Source: JADJVL01 sp046331545
GTDB taxonomy: Bacteria; Acidobacteriota; Holophagae; Holophagales; Holophagaceae
Direction of reading: 5' to 3'
Assembly: GCA_046331545.1 (NCBI GenBank)
Contig: JAXLQR010000002.1
Location: 62,001 to 126,000 of the forward strand
Length of the DNA stretch: 64,000 nucleotides
The translations under genes and the position numbers were made by a program. Positions 9,652-17,617 of this stretch are shown piece by piece. The notes under the pieces were generated by a model. It was not told where the DNA came from. It saw nothing but the letters and a program-made list of their open reading frames with translations, and did not search any database. Numbering within the stretch: the first letter of the stretch is position 1; every line of letters starts with the position of its first letter.

Positions 9652-11754
9652 TCAGAGCACCGAGGGCAGCGGCTCGGCGGTGCCGCCCACCACGAGGGCG
9701 GGGCAGAGGATGGTGGGGAGGGCGTCGCTCACGGGCACGCCCTGGCCGTCCTTGCCGCAGGTGCCGATGTCGAAGTGCTCCAGGTCCGAGGCGATGCGCG
9801 CCAGGGACTTGAGGACGTCCGGTCCGCAGCCCACGAGGGTGGCGTTCTTCACGGGATACTTCGGCGTCCCGCCCTCCACCCAGTACCCCTCCTTCACCTC
9901 GAAGACGAAGTTGCCGGTCACGGTGTCCACCTGGCCGCCTCCCATGTGCTTCACCAGGAGCCCCCGGTCCAGGTCCCGGAGGATGGCCTCCGGGGCCTCG
10001 GGGCCCGGGGCCAGGAAGGTGTTGCGCATGCGGGGGATGGGCAGGTGGCGGTAGCTCTCCCGGCGGCCGTTCCCGGTGGGCTCGACGCCCATCTGCCGCG
10101 CGGTCTTGCGGCTCTGGAGGTAGCCCACGAGGATGCCGTTCTCGATGAGCACCACCCGCTTCGTGGGGTTCCCCTCGTCGTCCATCGCCTGGCTGCCGCG
10201 CTTGTGGGGCAGGGTGCCGTCGTCGATGATCGTCACGCCCTCGCCGGCCACCTTCTGCCCCAGCTTCCCGGCGAAGGCGGACATGCCCGCCAGGGCCAGG
10301 TCGGCCTCCAGGCCGTGGCCGCAGGCCTCGTGGATCATGGTGCCGCCCGCGCTGCTCGACAGCACGACGGGGAAGGTCCCCGCCGGGGCCGGGCGGGCGG
10401 AAAGCGCCTGGACGGACAGGCGCACGGCCTCGTGGACGGTGCGCCGGACGGCCTCCTCGGAGAAGAGCTCGAAGCCGCGGGTCTCGCCGAGGGCCTGGTA
10501 GCCGGTCTGGAGGACGTCCCCCTCCCCGCAGGTCACGCTGGCCCGGAGCACGCCCTGGACGCGCTCGTCCGAGGCGAGGCGGGCGAGGCATTCCCCGTCC
10601 CGGACCTCGGCGGAAGCCACCCACACCGTCTGGGTGGAGTCCCCGTAGCCGATGGCCACCTGCCGCACGGCCCCGGGCTTCAGGGCCTCCCCGTGGGCCC
10701 TCGCCTCCGCCTCCGCCCGGCGCACGAGGGCGACCTTTTCGGCGAGGGGCACGGTGGCCGGATCCACGGCCACGGGGCTCGGCGTGGGATGGGCCAGGGC
10801 CGCCAGGGCGGGCACGGCCTCGGGAGATCCGGTCCCCGGGGCCGCCAGGGTCAGCGCGGCGTCCAGGAGCTCCTGGATGCTCGGGGCGATGAGGTCCGAG
10901 AAGCGGGTGGTCTCCCCGTCCACGAGGCGCAGGCCGACACCGAAGGTCTCGGAGGCCAGGACGTCCTCCATGCGCCCGTCGTCCATGCCCAGGGAGGCCG
11001 TGCGCCGCTTCTCCACGAAGGCCTCGGCGTAGCTCCCCCCGCGGGAGAGCAGGGCCTGGAGGACATCCCGGAGCTGGCCGGGGCTGAAGGGGCAGTCCAT
11101 GTCGGATCTCCACCGGCGGGCGCGCCGGACCTTCCAGTCTGCCAGAAGCTCCGCCTCGGCCCGGTCGAGGAGGGTTCCGAGGTCCCGGCCGTCGTTGGGG
11201 ATCACGAGATCGGCGTGGAGGCGGCGCTCGGGTCCCGCGGCCTGGGCCCGCAGCCGCCGGCGGGCCTCCCCGTCGTCCAGGCCGTTCCTGGCCCGGAGCC
11301 GGGCCAGCCGGATCGCCTCGGGGGCGTCCACGACCCAGAAGGCGTCGAAGTGGTGCGCGGTGCCGCGCTCGACGAAGAGGGCCGCGTCGAGCACGGCGCC
11401 CTTCGTGCAGGGCGGGAGGGCCGCGAGGCGCGCCGCCCGGAGGGCCTCGATGCGGGGATGGAGGAGGGCGTTCAGCCGGGTGCGGGCGACGGCGTCGCCG
11501 AAGACCCGCTGCCCCAGGGCCTCCCGGTCGAGCCCCCCGTCCCGGGCCAGGACGTCCGCCCCGAAGGCCTCCGTCACCGCCCGCAGGCCCTCGCTGCCCG
11601 GCGCCACGACCTCCCGCGCCAGGTCGTCGGCGTCCAGCACGGTCCAGCCCCGGGCGGCGAGGAGCCGGGCGACATGGGTCTTGCCGGCGGCGATGCCGCC
11701 GCTCAGGGCGAGGAGGGGGAAGGGCGGATGCCCGGGGCCGGATTCTGGGGACAT
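9652..11754 (-). CDS. coaE-tldD: Dephospho-CoA kinase fused to TldD metalloprotease
   Basis: One uninterrupted 700-residue frame contains two complete proteins. Residues 1-218 are dephospho-CoA kinase (last step of CoA synthesis), with P-loop GGIAAGKT at 19-26, LDADDLAREV after it, and FVERGTAHHFD and the LxxRxxxRNGLDD lid region further on. From Met219 (base 11100) the sequence is a full-length TldD of 482 residues, with zinc motif HEACGHGLE at about 475-483. There is no linker. A ribosome-binding sequence, GGAG, lies 7 bases before the Met219 codon, so TldD might also be translated separately. Either this is a true fusion or coaE has lost its stop codon. The macro-domain and tldE genes follow directly. 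Confidence 0.88.
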   Translation of the reverse strand: MSPESGPGHPPFPLLALSGGIAAGKTHVARLLAARGWTVLDADDLAREVVAPGSEGLRAVTEAFGADVLARDGGLDREALGQRVFGDAVARTRLNALLHPRIEALRAARLAALPPCTKGAVLDAALFVERGTAHHFDAFWVVDAPEAIRLARLRARNGLDDGEARRRLRAQAAGPERRLHADLVIPNDGRDLGTLLDRAEAELLADWKVRRARRWRSDMDCPFSPGQLRDVLQALLSRGGSYAEAFVEKRRTASLGMDDGRMEDVLASETFGVGLRLVDGETTRFSDLIAPSIQELLDAALTLAAPGTGSPEAVPALAALAHPTPSPVAVDPATVPLAEKVALVRRAEAEARAHGEALKPGAVRQVAIGYGDSTQTVWVASAEVRDGECLARLASDERVQGVLRASVTCGEGDVLQTGYQALGETRGFELFSEEAVRRTVHEAVRLSVQALSARPAPAGTFPVVLSSSAGGTMIHEACGHGLEADLALAGMSAFAGKLGQKVAGEGVTIIDDGTLPHKRGSQAMDDEGNPTKRVVLIENGILVGYLQSRKTARQMGVEPTGNGRRESYRHLPIPRMRNTFLAPGPEAPEAILRDLDRGLLVKHMGGGQVDTVTGNFVFEVKEGYWVEGGTPKYPVKNATLVGCGPDVLKSLARIASDLEHFDIGTCGKDGQGVPVSDALPTILCPALVVGGTAEPLPSVL

Positions 11755-11842
11755 GGCTGGTTCGCGGGGCCAGGGGCCCGCACGCCGCTCCAGTGTGAGG
11801 CATCCCGCCCCGGACCGAGGGGCCCCCGCGCCCGGCGCGGTA

Positions 11843-12376
11843 TCACTTCCGCGTGAAGGTCAGGGTGAAGGGCTCGCCCTGGGCCCCCAGGTCCCGGGTG
11901 TCCACCACGAAATAGACCTCGGCGGCCTCGTCCTTGGGATTCTTGTAGGTGGCTTCCGGATTGCCGGTGGGGATCAGGTTCTGCAGCATCCCCTCGGTCA
12001 GCTGCCCCCACTTGTTCACGGTCCGGACGAGGAACCAGGCCTCGTGGTCCGACCGGAGTCGGGCATGGACCACGGCCTTCCCCGGCACCTCCACGCGGTA
12101 GGCCCGCCAGCCCGCGGGATCGGCGATGCGGTCCTTGACGGCCAGGGGCACGGACGGCACCGCGACCGCGGGGATGGAGGCCGTGCGGCGGGACTGTCGG
12201 CGGATCTGGACGTCGAGGCCCCGGTAGGTGGGGTCCCGGGCCGGATCGGGGTAGCGGTCCGTGAAGGGGCCGGGCACCGAGGCGAGGGACTTCCCTTCCA
12301 CTTCCGGAATCTCCTGGGGACCGGCGCCGGGCCCGGGGGCGAGGAGCAGCGCGAGCAAGAGCGTCGGGGCGTGCAT
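11843..12376 (-). CDS. Small secreted protein of unknown function
   Basis: A 177-residue protein that I do not recognise. The ATG at 12376 is chosen because a perfect AGGAGG ribosome site sits 4 bases upstream and because it begins a short signal peptide (MHAPTLLLALLLAPG). The mature part has a Pro/Arg-rich stretch, then a beta-type region with HARLRSDHEAWFLVRTVNKWGQLTEGMLQNL. Its last strands, EVYFVVDTRDLGAQGEPFTLTFTRK, resemble pre-peptidase-type or jelly-roll accessory domains. An outer-membrane or periplasmic location is likely. It is divergent from accA, and the coaE-tldD frame starts 88 bases beyond its stop. Confidence 0.7.
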   Translation of the reverse strand: MHAPTLLLALLLAPGPGAGPQEIPEVEGKSLASVPGPFTDRYPDPARDPTYRGLDVQIRRQSRRTASIPAVAVPSVPLAVKDRIADPAGWRAYRVEVPGKAVVHARLRSDHEAWFLVRTVNKWGQLTEGMLQNLIPTGNPEATYKNPKDEAAEVYFVVDTRDLGAQGEPFTLTFTRK

Positions 12377-12465
12377 GGGACCTCCTGGCAGGACCAGTAT
12401 GTGTGTGCCGGAAGGGGCAGCAAGGATGCACCGACCTGGAGGGCCGGCCCCGGCCCGCACCGCGA

Positions 12466-12473
12466 TACACTGG
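12466..12473 (+). promoter_or_regulatory. Candidate -10 element (TACACTGG) for accA
   Basis: GATACACTGG, 19 bases before the accA ATG, matches the recurring TAnnCTGG motif. A GAGGA ribosome site lies between it and the ATG. No good -35 hexamer is visible. Confidence 0.55.
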
Positions 12474-12492
12474 CCCCTCCACCCGAGGACCC

Positions 12493-13443
12493 ATGAGCAA
12501 CGACACCCAGGACCTGGCCGAGCTGGAGAAGCCCATCCTCGAGCTGGAGGCCCAGATCAGGGCCCTCGACATGGACCCGGCGAAGGCCAAGGAGCGCGAG
12601 CGGCTCTCGAAGAAGCTGGAGAAGCTCCGCGGCGAGGTCTTCGCGGACATCAGCGACTGGCAGCGCAGCCAGCTCGCCCGGCATCCCAAGCGGCCCTACA
12701 CCCTCGACTACCTCGAGCGGATCTGCGAGCGCTTCGAGGAGCTCCACGGCGACCGGGGCTTCGGCGACGATCCCGCCATCGTGGGCGGGCTCGGCTGGAT
12801 CGACGGCAACCCCGTCATGGTCCTCGGGCAGGAGAAGGGCCGGGACACGAAGCAGAAGATCCTCCGCAACTTCGGCATGCCCAAGCCCGAGGGCTACCGC
12901 AAGGCGCTGCGCCTGATGAAACTCGCGGAGAAGTTCAAGCGCCCGGTGCTCTGCCTGATCGACACCATGGGCGCCTACCCCGGCATCGAGGCCGAGGAGC
13001 GCGGCCAGGCGGAGGCCATCGCGCGGAACCTGCTCGAGATGGCCAAGCTCCGCGTGCCCATCGTGGCGGTGGTGATCGGCGAGGGGGGCTCCGGCGGCGC
13101 GCTGGCCCTGGGTGTCGCGGACCGCGTGCTGATGATGGAATACGCGGTGTACTCGGTGATCTCCCCCGAGGGCTGCGCCTCGATCCTCTGGAAGGACGCC
13201 GCCATGGCCCCGAAGGCCGCGGAGGCCCTCAAGCTCACCGCGCCCCACCTCAAGGAGCTGGGCGTCATCGACGCCATCGTCCCGGAGCCCCTGGGCGGCG
13301 CCCACGCGAACTGGGACGAGGCGGCCCAGAACCTGAAGGAGGCGGTGGTCAACGCCTTCTCCGAGCTGGCGGACCTGAGCGCCGAGGACCTGGTGGAAGC
13401 CCGCTACCGCAAGTACGCCGCCATGGGCAGCGTCGGCGGATGA
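12493..13443 (+). CDS. accA: Acetyl-CoA carboxylase carboxyltransferase subunit alpha
   Basis: A 316-residue AccA, the carboxyltransferase alpha subunit that, with AccD, moves CO2 from biotin to acetyl-CoA to start fatty acid synthesis. The start is set by MSNDTQDLAELEKPILELEAQI, the usual AccA helix, with GAGGA just upstream. Family motifs are RPYTLDYLERICERFEELHGDR, YPGIEAEERGQAEAIARNLLEM and VVIGEGGSGGALALGVADRVLMMEYAVYSVISPEG (in pieces), the last being the oxyanion and CoA site. It overlaps recJ by four bases, so lipid synthesis and DNA repair genes share this transcript. Confidence 0.97.
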   Translation: MSNDTQDLAELEKPILELEAQIRALDMDPAKAKERERLSKKLEKLRGEVFADISDWQRSQLARHPKRPYTLDYLERICERFEELHGDRGFGDDPAIVGGLGWIDGNPVMVLGQEKGRDTKQKILRNFGMPKPEGYRKALRLMKLAEKFKRPVLCLIDTMGAYPGIEAEERGQAEAIARNLLEMAKLRVPIVAVVIGEGGSGGALALGVADRVLMMEYAVYSVISPEGCASILWKDAAMAPKAAEALKLTAPHLKELGVIDAIVPEPLGGAHANWDEAAQNLKEAVVNAFSELADLSAEDLVEARYRKYAAMGSVGG

Positions 13444-15119
13444 AACCCTGGCGGCTGCGGCGGCCCCTTCCCCCCGGGCCGGAGCCGTGGGCGCGCCTCG
13501 CCCGGGCCGCGGACCTGGATCCTCGGGCGGCGCGGCTGGCCTGGCTCCGGGGCGTGGACACCCTCGAGGCCCTGGACTGGCGTCTCGATCCCGCCTGGTC
13601 CCGGACCACCGACCCCTTCCTCCTGCCCGGGGTGGGTCCGGCCGTCACGCGCATCCGCGGGGCCATCACCCGGGGGGAGCCCATCCTCGTCTACGGCGAC
13701 TACGACGTGGACGGCGTCACCGCGTGCGCCCTCCTCCTGCGCGTGCTGGATCGGCTGGGGGCCCGGGCCGACTTCTTCATCCCCAACCGCTTCTCGGATG
13801 GCTACGGCCTCCACCTCGACTGCATCCGCGAACTCCGCGAGGCTCGCGGGCCCGGGCTGATGGTCTCCGTGGACTGCGGGGTCCGCAGCGTGCACGAGGT
13901 GAGGGTCTCCCGCGACCTCGGCGTGGACTGGATCGTCACCGACCACCACGCCCTGGGCCCGGAGCTTCCCGAGGCCAGCGCGGTGGTGCATCCCCACCTG
14001 GAGGGCTACGGCAACCCCGCGCTTTCAGGGGTGGGCGTGGCGTTCAAGCTGGCCCAGGCGCTGCTGGACGCGGCGCCGGTCCCCCGGGGCCCGGACGCGG
14101 CCTTCCTGGACGGCCTGCTCAAGCTCGTGGCCCTCGGCACGGTGGCCGACATGGTGCCCCTCGCCGGGGAGAACGCGACGCTGGTGAAGCGCGGGCTCCA
14201 GGCCCTCGCCGGGGCGAACGCGCCGGGAGTCGCGGCCCTCCTGCGGGCCGCCCGCATCGAGGGCGGACCCGTGCGCGCCCAGGACATCGCCTTCGGGGTG
14301 GCGCCCCGGCTGAACGCGGTGGGCCGCATGGGCGGGGCCGAGGACGCGGTGCGGCTGCTGCTCGCGCGGGACGCCGCGGAGGCCGAGCGCCTTATGGCCC
14401 GGGTGGAGGCCCTGAACGCGGAGCGGCGGGGCATCCAGCGGGATCTGGTGGACTCCCTCGCGCCGCCGGACGGAGCCGCCTTCGACCTCGTCGTGGATCC
14501 CTCGGCCCACAAGGGGGTGCTCGGGATCGTGGCGGGTCAGCGCATGCGGCGCAGCGGCCGGCCCACCGCGGTCTGCACCGTGCAGGACGGCCTCGCCCAG
14601 TGCTCCCTCCGGGCTCCGGAGGGCTTCGACCTCGGCCCCCTGCTGGACCTGGCCCGGCCCTTCCTCGCCAGCGGCGGCGGGCACCGCGCCGCGGCGGGGA
14701 TGACCTTCGAGGTCGCCCGGCTGGCCTTCGTGCGCCAGGCCCTGCTGCGGGGCGCCGAGGCCCAGGCGGTCGCGGCGGGCCCCGCGGTGCTGGGCGTGGA
14801 CGGCGCGCGCCTCGACGTCATCCCCGGCCCGGACGACCTCGCGCGGCTTGAACCCTTCGGCCAGGGCTTCCCTCCGCCGGTGGTGGCGTTGTCGGGCCTT
14901 CTCGAGGGGCCGCCGAGGCGGTTCGGCGCGGGCCATCTCAAGCTCGGCCTGCAGGGCGAGGCCGAGCCCCTGACCTGGTTCTCGCCTCCGGAAGAGACGG
15001 GCGCCCTGGGCCCGGGCGCCCCGTTGAGGGTGGCGGTCTCGCCCCAGGACCATCCCCGCTGGGGCCGGGGGTGGATCGTGGAGGGGCCTCTGGGGGAACC
15101 CTTCGAGGAGGCGCCATGA
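13440..15119 (+). CDS. recJ: Single-stranded-DNA exonuclease RecJ
   Basis: A 559-residue RecJ, a 5'-3' exonuclease on single-stranded DNA used in mismatch repair and RecF-pathway recombination. DHH-superfamily motifs are clear: VYGDYDVDGVTACALL, MVSVDCG and the namesake VTDHHAL. They are followed by the DHHA1 domain with SGGGHRAAAGMTF, and then the OB-fold region (HLKLGLQ, plus the tail). The start ATG overlaps the accA stop (ATGA), and the stop overlaps the next start in the same manner. The length is near the family norm. Confidence 0.96.
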   Translation: MKPWRLRRPLPPGPEPWARLARAADLDPRAARLAWLRGVDTLEALDWRLDPAWSRTTDPFLLPGVGPAVTRIRGAITRGEPILVYGDYDVDGVTACALLLRVLDRLGARADFFIPNRFSDGYGLHLDCIRELREARGPGLMVSVDCGVRSVHEVRVSRDLGVDWIVTDHHALGPELPEASAVVHPHLEGYGNPALSGVGVAFKLAQALLDAAPVPRGPDAAFLDGLLKLVALGTVADMVPLAGENATLVKRGLQALAGANAPGVAALLRAARIEGGPVRAQDIAFGVAPRLNAVGRMGGAEDAVRLLLARDAAEAERLMARVEALNAERRGIQRDLVDSLAPPDGAAFDLVVDPSAHKGVLGIVAGQRMRRSGRPTAVCTVQDGLAQCSLRAPEGFDLGPLLDLARPFLASGGGHRAAAGMTFEVARLAFVRQALLRGAEAQAVAAGPAVLGVDGARLDVIPGPDDLARLEPFGQGFPPPVVALSGLLEGPPRRFGAGHLKLGLQGEAEPLTWFSPPEETGALGPGAPLRVAVSPQDHPRWGRGWIVEGPLGEPFEEAP

Positions 15120-16816
15120 CCTCCCGATGGCCCGGCAACCAGGCGGGGGCCTGGCGGATCGTCGGCCTCGCGGCCCTCGGGGGCGCCACGGCGCTCACCG
15201 CGCTGTTCGTGGGGAGGGGCCCCCGCCCGCTGAGGGCCACCGAGGACCGGAGCCTCTTCGCCCCCGGCCCGAAGGGGCTCCGGGGCACCCTCACGGAATC
15301 CTTCGGTCGGGGAAGACTCACCCTCGCCTATGACGCCATCGAGGGCAGCCAGGACCACGTGACCCTGGGGGGGCTGCAGGCCCGCCTGGAGGAGGGCACC
15401 CTCTGGCGGGTCGGAGCCCCCCGGGCCGTCCGCGCCGGAGAGGTCTGGACCCTGGAGGGCCCGGTGGCGCTGGAGGCGCTGGGAGCGGGGGGCGAGGCCC
15501 TGGGGCACGGCGCCATCCCCCTCGGGGGCCCCGCCCTCCGCTGGGAGGCCGGGGCCTGGGAGGGCCTCGGCCCCCTCGAATGGACGGACCAGGCCGGGAA
15601 GGGGGTCTGGTCCGTGCCCGCGGGGTGGAGGCGGGATGCCTCCGGCACCCTCACGGCCGGCGGCCCGGTGCGATGGCGGCCCCTCCAGGCCGGGGACGTC
15701 CTGGGCCTCGAAGCCGGGCGGGTGGAGACGAGCGCCGGCTTCCAGGACGGCGTGCTCGAGCGGGTGAAGGCCAGCCTGCCCGAGGGCACCGTGGAGGCGC
15801 GCCTCTGCAGGCTGTCCGCCGGCTGGATCCTGTGGCCCGCGCCCCTCACGTTCCTGCGCCTGGACGGGTGGGCCGGGACGGCCTCCGGAGGCCGGGCCCC
15901 CCGCCCGGACCAGGGCCAGGGCCCGGGCCTGCTGGAGCTCCGGGACCTGGAGGCCGCGAGGCCGGGGCCGGAAGGCCCGGAGTCCCTGCGGGCCCGCAGC
16001 GCCCGCTGGACCCCTGCGGGTTTGAGGCTGGAGGGCCAGGCAACCTGGGAGCAGCCACTTCAAGGAATCATCGCAAAGCTTGAAAGCCCGAGAATCTTGA
16101 TGCGGGACGGGAAGGGCGACGACCTGCCCGCCGACCTGCCTCCGGGGGAGGCCTGGGCCGAAGGCCAGGCCGTGCTCACCTGGGGGACCCGGGTGCTGAG
16201 TTCCCCCCGGATCCGGATGGCCAGGGAACGACGGACCTGGGAGGTGGAGGCGCCCGTGCACGGCCGCTCCGCGGAGGGCACCTTCACCGCGGGCCGGGGC
16301 CGGGGAGCGGCCCGGAACTGGACCTTCGAGGGTCCGGTGCAGGCCAGCCTGCTGAACGGCGGGACGCTTCGCGGCCAGCGGCTGCTCTGGGAGGGGGACA
16401 CATGGGTGCTCTCGGGCCAGCCCGCCGTCTGGACCCGGCTCCGGGAGCGCCTGAGCGGCCCCAGGGTGGTGCGGACCGGGGAGGTCCTGGCCTTCCCCGA
16501 CGGGCTCTCGGGCCAGCTCAGGGCCGCCGAAGGCGACCTGAGCCTCCGGGCCGACCGGGGGGAGAGCCGCGGCGACCGCATCGTCCTGCGGGGACGGGTG
16601 GAATGCGACGGACTGGGCTGGCAGGTGGCGGCGGACGCCCTCACCTTCGAACTGGCCCCGGGCCGCGTGGTGCGCCGTATCCTGGCCACGGGCGCGGTGA
16701 CCCTGCGCGGCAGGATGGGCGAGGGAAGGGGCGAGGCGCTGGAGGTGGACCAGGCCACCCAGCAGGCCCGGTGGCAGGGACGCGTGCGGGGCCTTTCCCA
16801 GGACGGCGGGAAGTGA
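15116..16816 (+). CDS. LptC/LptA-like LPS transport protein
   Basis: A 566-residue protein that I read as a combined LptC/LptA-type lipopolysaccharide transport component. The evidence is an N-terminal membrane anchor (WRIVGLAALGGATALTALFV, about residues 11-30), a long beta-rich periplasmic part, and repeated OstA-type strands near the C-terminus (GEVLAFPDGLSGQLRAAEGDLSLRADRGE, in pieces, and VLRGRVECDG, ATGAVTLRGRMGEGRGEALEVD). Genomic order supports it, since lptB, rpoN and hpf follow as in the classic lptA-lptB-rpoN-hpf cluster. It is far longer than either E. coli LptA (about 185 residues) or LptC (about 190). The middle section is poorly conserved, so the fusion reading is an inference. 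Confidence 0.68.
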   Translation: MTSRWPGNQAGAWRIVGLAALGGATALTALFVGRGPRPLRATEDRSLFAPGPKGLRGTLTESFGRGRLTLAYDAIEGSQDHVTLGGLQARLEEGTLWRVGAPRAVRAGEVWTLEGPVALEALGAGGEALGHGAIPLGGPALRWEAGAWEGLGPLEWTDQAGKGVWSVPAGWRRDASGTLTAGGPVRWRPLQAGDVLGLEAGRVETSAGFQDGVLERVKASLPEGTVEARLCRLSAGWILWPAPLTFLRLDGWAGTASGGRAPRPDQGQGPGLLELRDLEAARPGPEGPESLRARSARWTPAGLRLEGQATWEQPLQGIIAKLESPRILMRDGKGDDLPADLPPGEAWAEGQAVLTWGTRVLSSPRIRMARERRTWEVEAPVHGRSAEGTFTAGRGRGAARNWTFEGPVQASLLNGGTLRGQRLLWEGDTWVLSGQPAVWTRLRERLSGPRVVRTGEVLAFPDGLSGQLRAAEGDLSLRADRGESRGDRIVLRGRVECDGLGWQVAADALTFELAPGRVVRRILATGAVTLRGRMGEGRGEALEVDQATQQARWQGRVRGLSQDGGK

Positions 16817-16855
16817 ACCGCGCCGTCCGGGTCCAGGGGGACCGGCGGGCTGCGA

Positions 16856-16863
16856 TAGGCTGG
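16856..16863 (+). promoter_or_regulatory. Candidate -10 element (TAGGCTGG) just before lptB
   Basis: GCGATAGGCTGG ends 8 bases before the lptB ATG. If used, the transcript would start only about 4 bases before the start codon. No Shine-Dalgarno sequence lies between. Confidence 0.45.
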
Positions 16864-16871
16864 ATGCATCC

Positions 16872-17606
16872 ATGACACGCGACCTGAAGCTCGAGACCCG
16901 AGATCTCCGGAAGGCCTTCTCGGGCCGTCCGGTCGTGCGGGGCGTCAGCCTCGAGATCAGTCCGGGGGAGGTGGTGGGCCTCCTCGGCCCCAACGGCGCG
17001 GGCAAGACGACCACCTTCTACATGGTCGTGGGGGTGGAGGCGCCCGACCAGGGCAGCATCCACTGGGCCGGGGCCGACATCACGGCCCAGCCCATGCACC
17101 GCCGGGCCCGCCTGGGCATCGGCTACCTGCCCCAGGAGGCCTCGGTGTTCAGGACCCTCACGGTCTGGGAGAACCTGATGGCGCTGGCGGAGCTGCAGCC
17201 GATCCCGAGGGAGGAGCAGGTGGCCCGCTGCGAAGGGCTCCTGGCGGAATTCCACCTGGAGAAGGTCCGGAACACCCTGGGCCTCAGCCTGTCCGGGGGC
17301 GAGCGGCGGCGCTGCGAACTGGCCCGGGCCCTGGTGACGGACCCCAGGATCCTCCTCCTCGACGAGCCCTTCGCCGGGGTGGACCCCAAGTCCGTGGGAG
17401 AGATCCAGACCCTCGTGGACCACTTGAAGGCCCGCGGGATCGGCATCCTCATCACGGACCACAACGTCCGCGAGACCTTGCAGATCTCGGACCGGGCCTA
17501 TATCTTGGCCGATGGCATGATCATGAAGCACGGCTCCCCCTCGGAAATCGCGCAAGACCCTGATATCCGAAGGGTTTACTTGGGCGATCGGTTCCGTCTG
17601 GACTGA
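16872..17606 (+). CDS. lptB: LPS export ABC transporter ATPase LptB
   Basis: A 244-residue ABC ATPase that powers extraction of lipopolysaccharide from the inner membrane with LptF and LptG. Walker A is GPNGAGKTTTFYM, the Q-loop region is GYLPQEASVFR, the signature is LSGGERRRCELARAL and Walker B is ILLLDEPFAGVDP, ending with the switch His in ITDHNVRETL. PQEASVF and EPFAGVDP are LptB-typical. It lies between the LptC/LptA-like gene and rpoN, the conserved order. lptF and lptG are not in the window. Confidence 0.96.
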   Translation: MTRDLKLETRDLRKAFSGRPVVRGVSLEISPGEVVGLLGPNGAGKTTTFYMVVGVEAPDQGSIHWAGADITAQPMHRRARLGIGYLPQEASVFRTLTVWENLMALAELQPIPREEQVARCEGLLAEFHLEKVRNTLGLSLSGGERRRCELARALVTDPRILLLDEPFAGVDPKSVGEIQTLVDHLKARGIGILITDHNVRETLQISDRAYILADGMIMKHGSPSEIAQDPDIRRVYLGDRFRLD

Positions 17607-17617
17607 CGCGGGGAACC

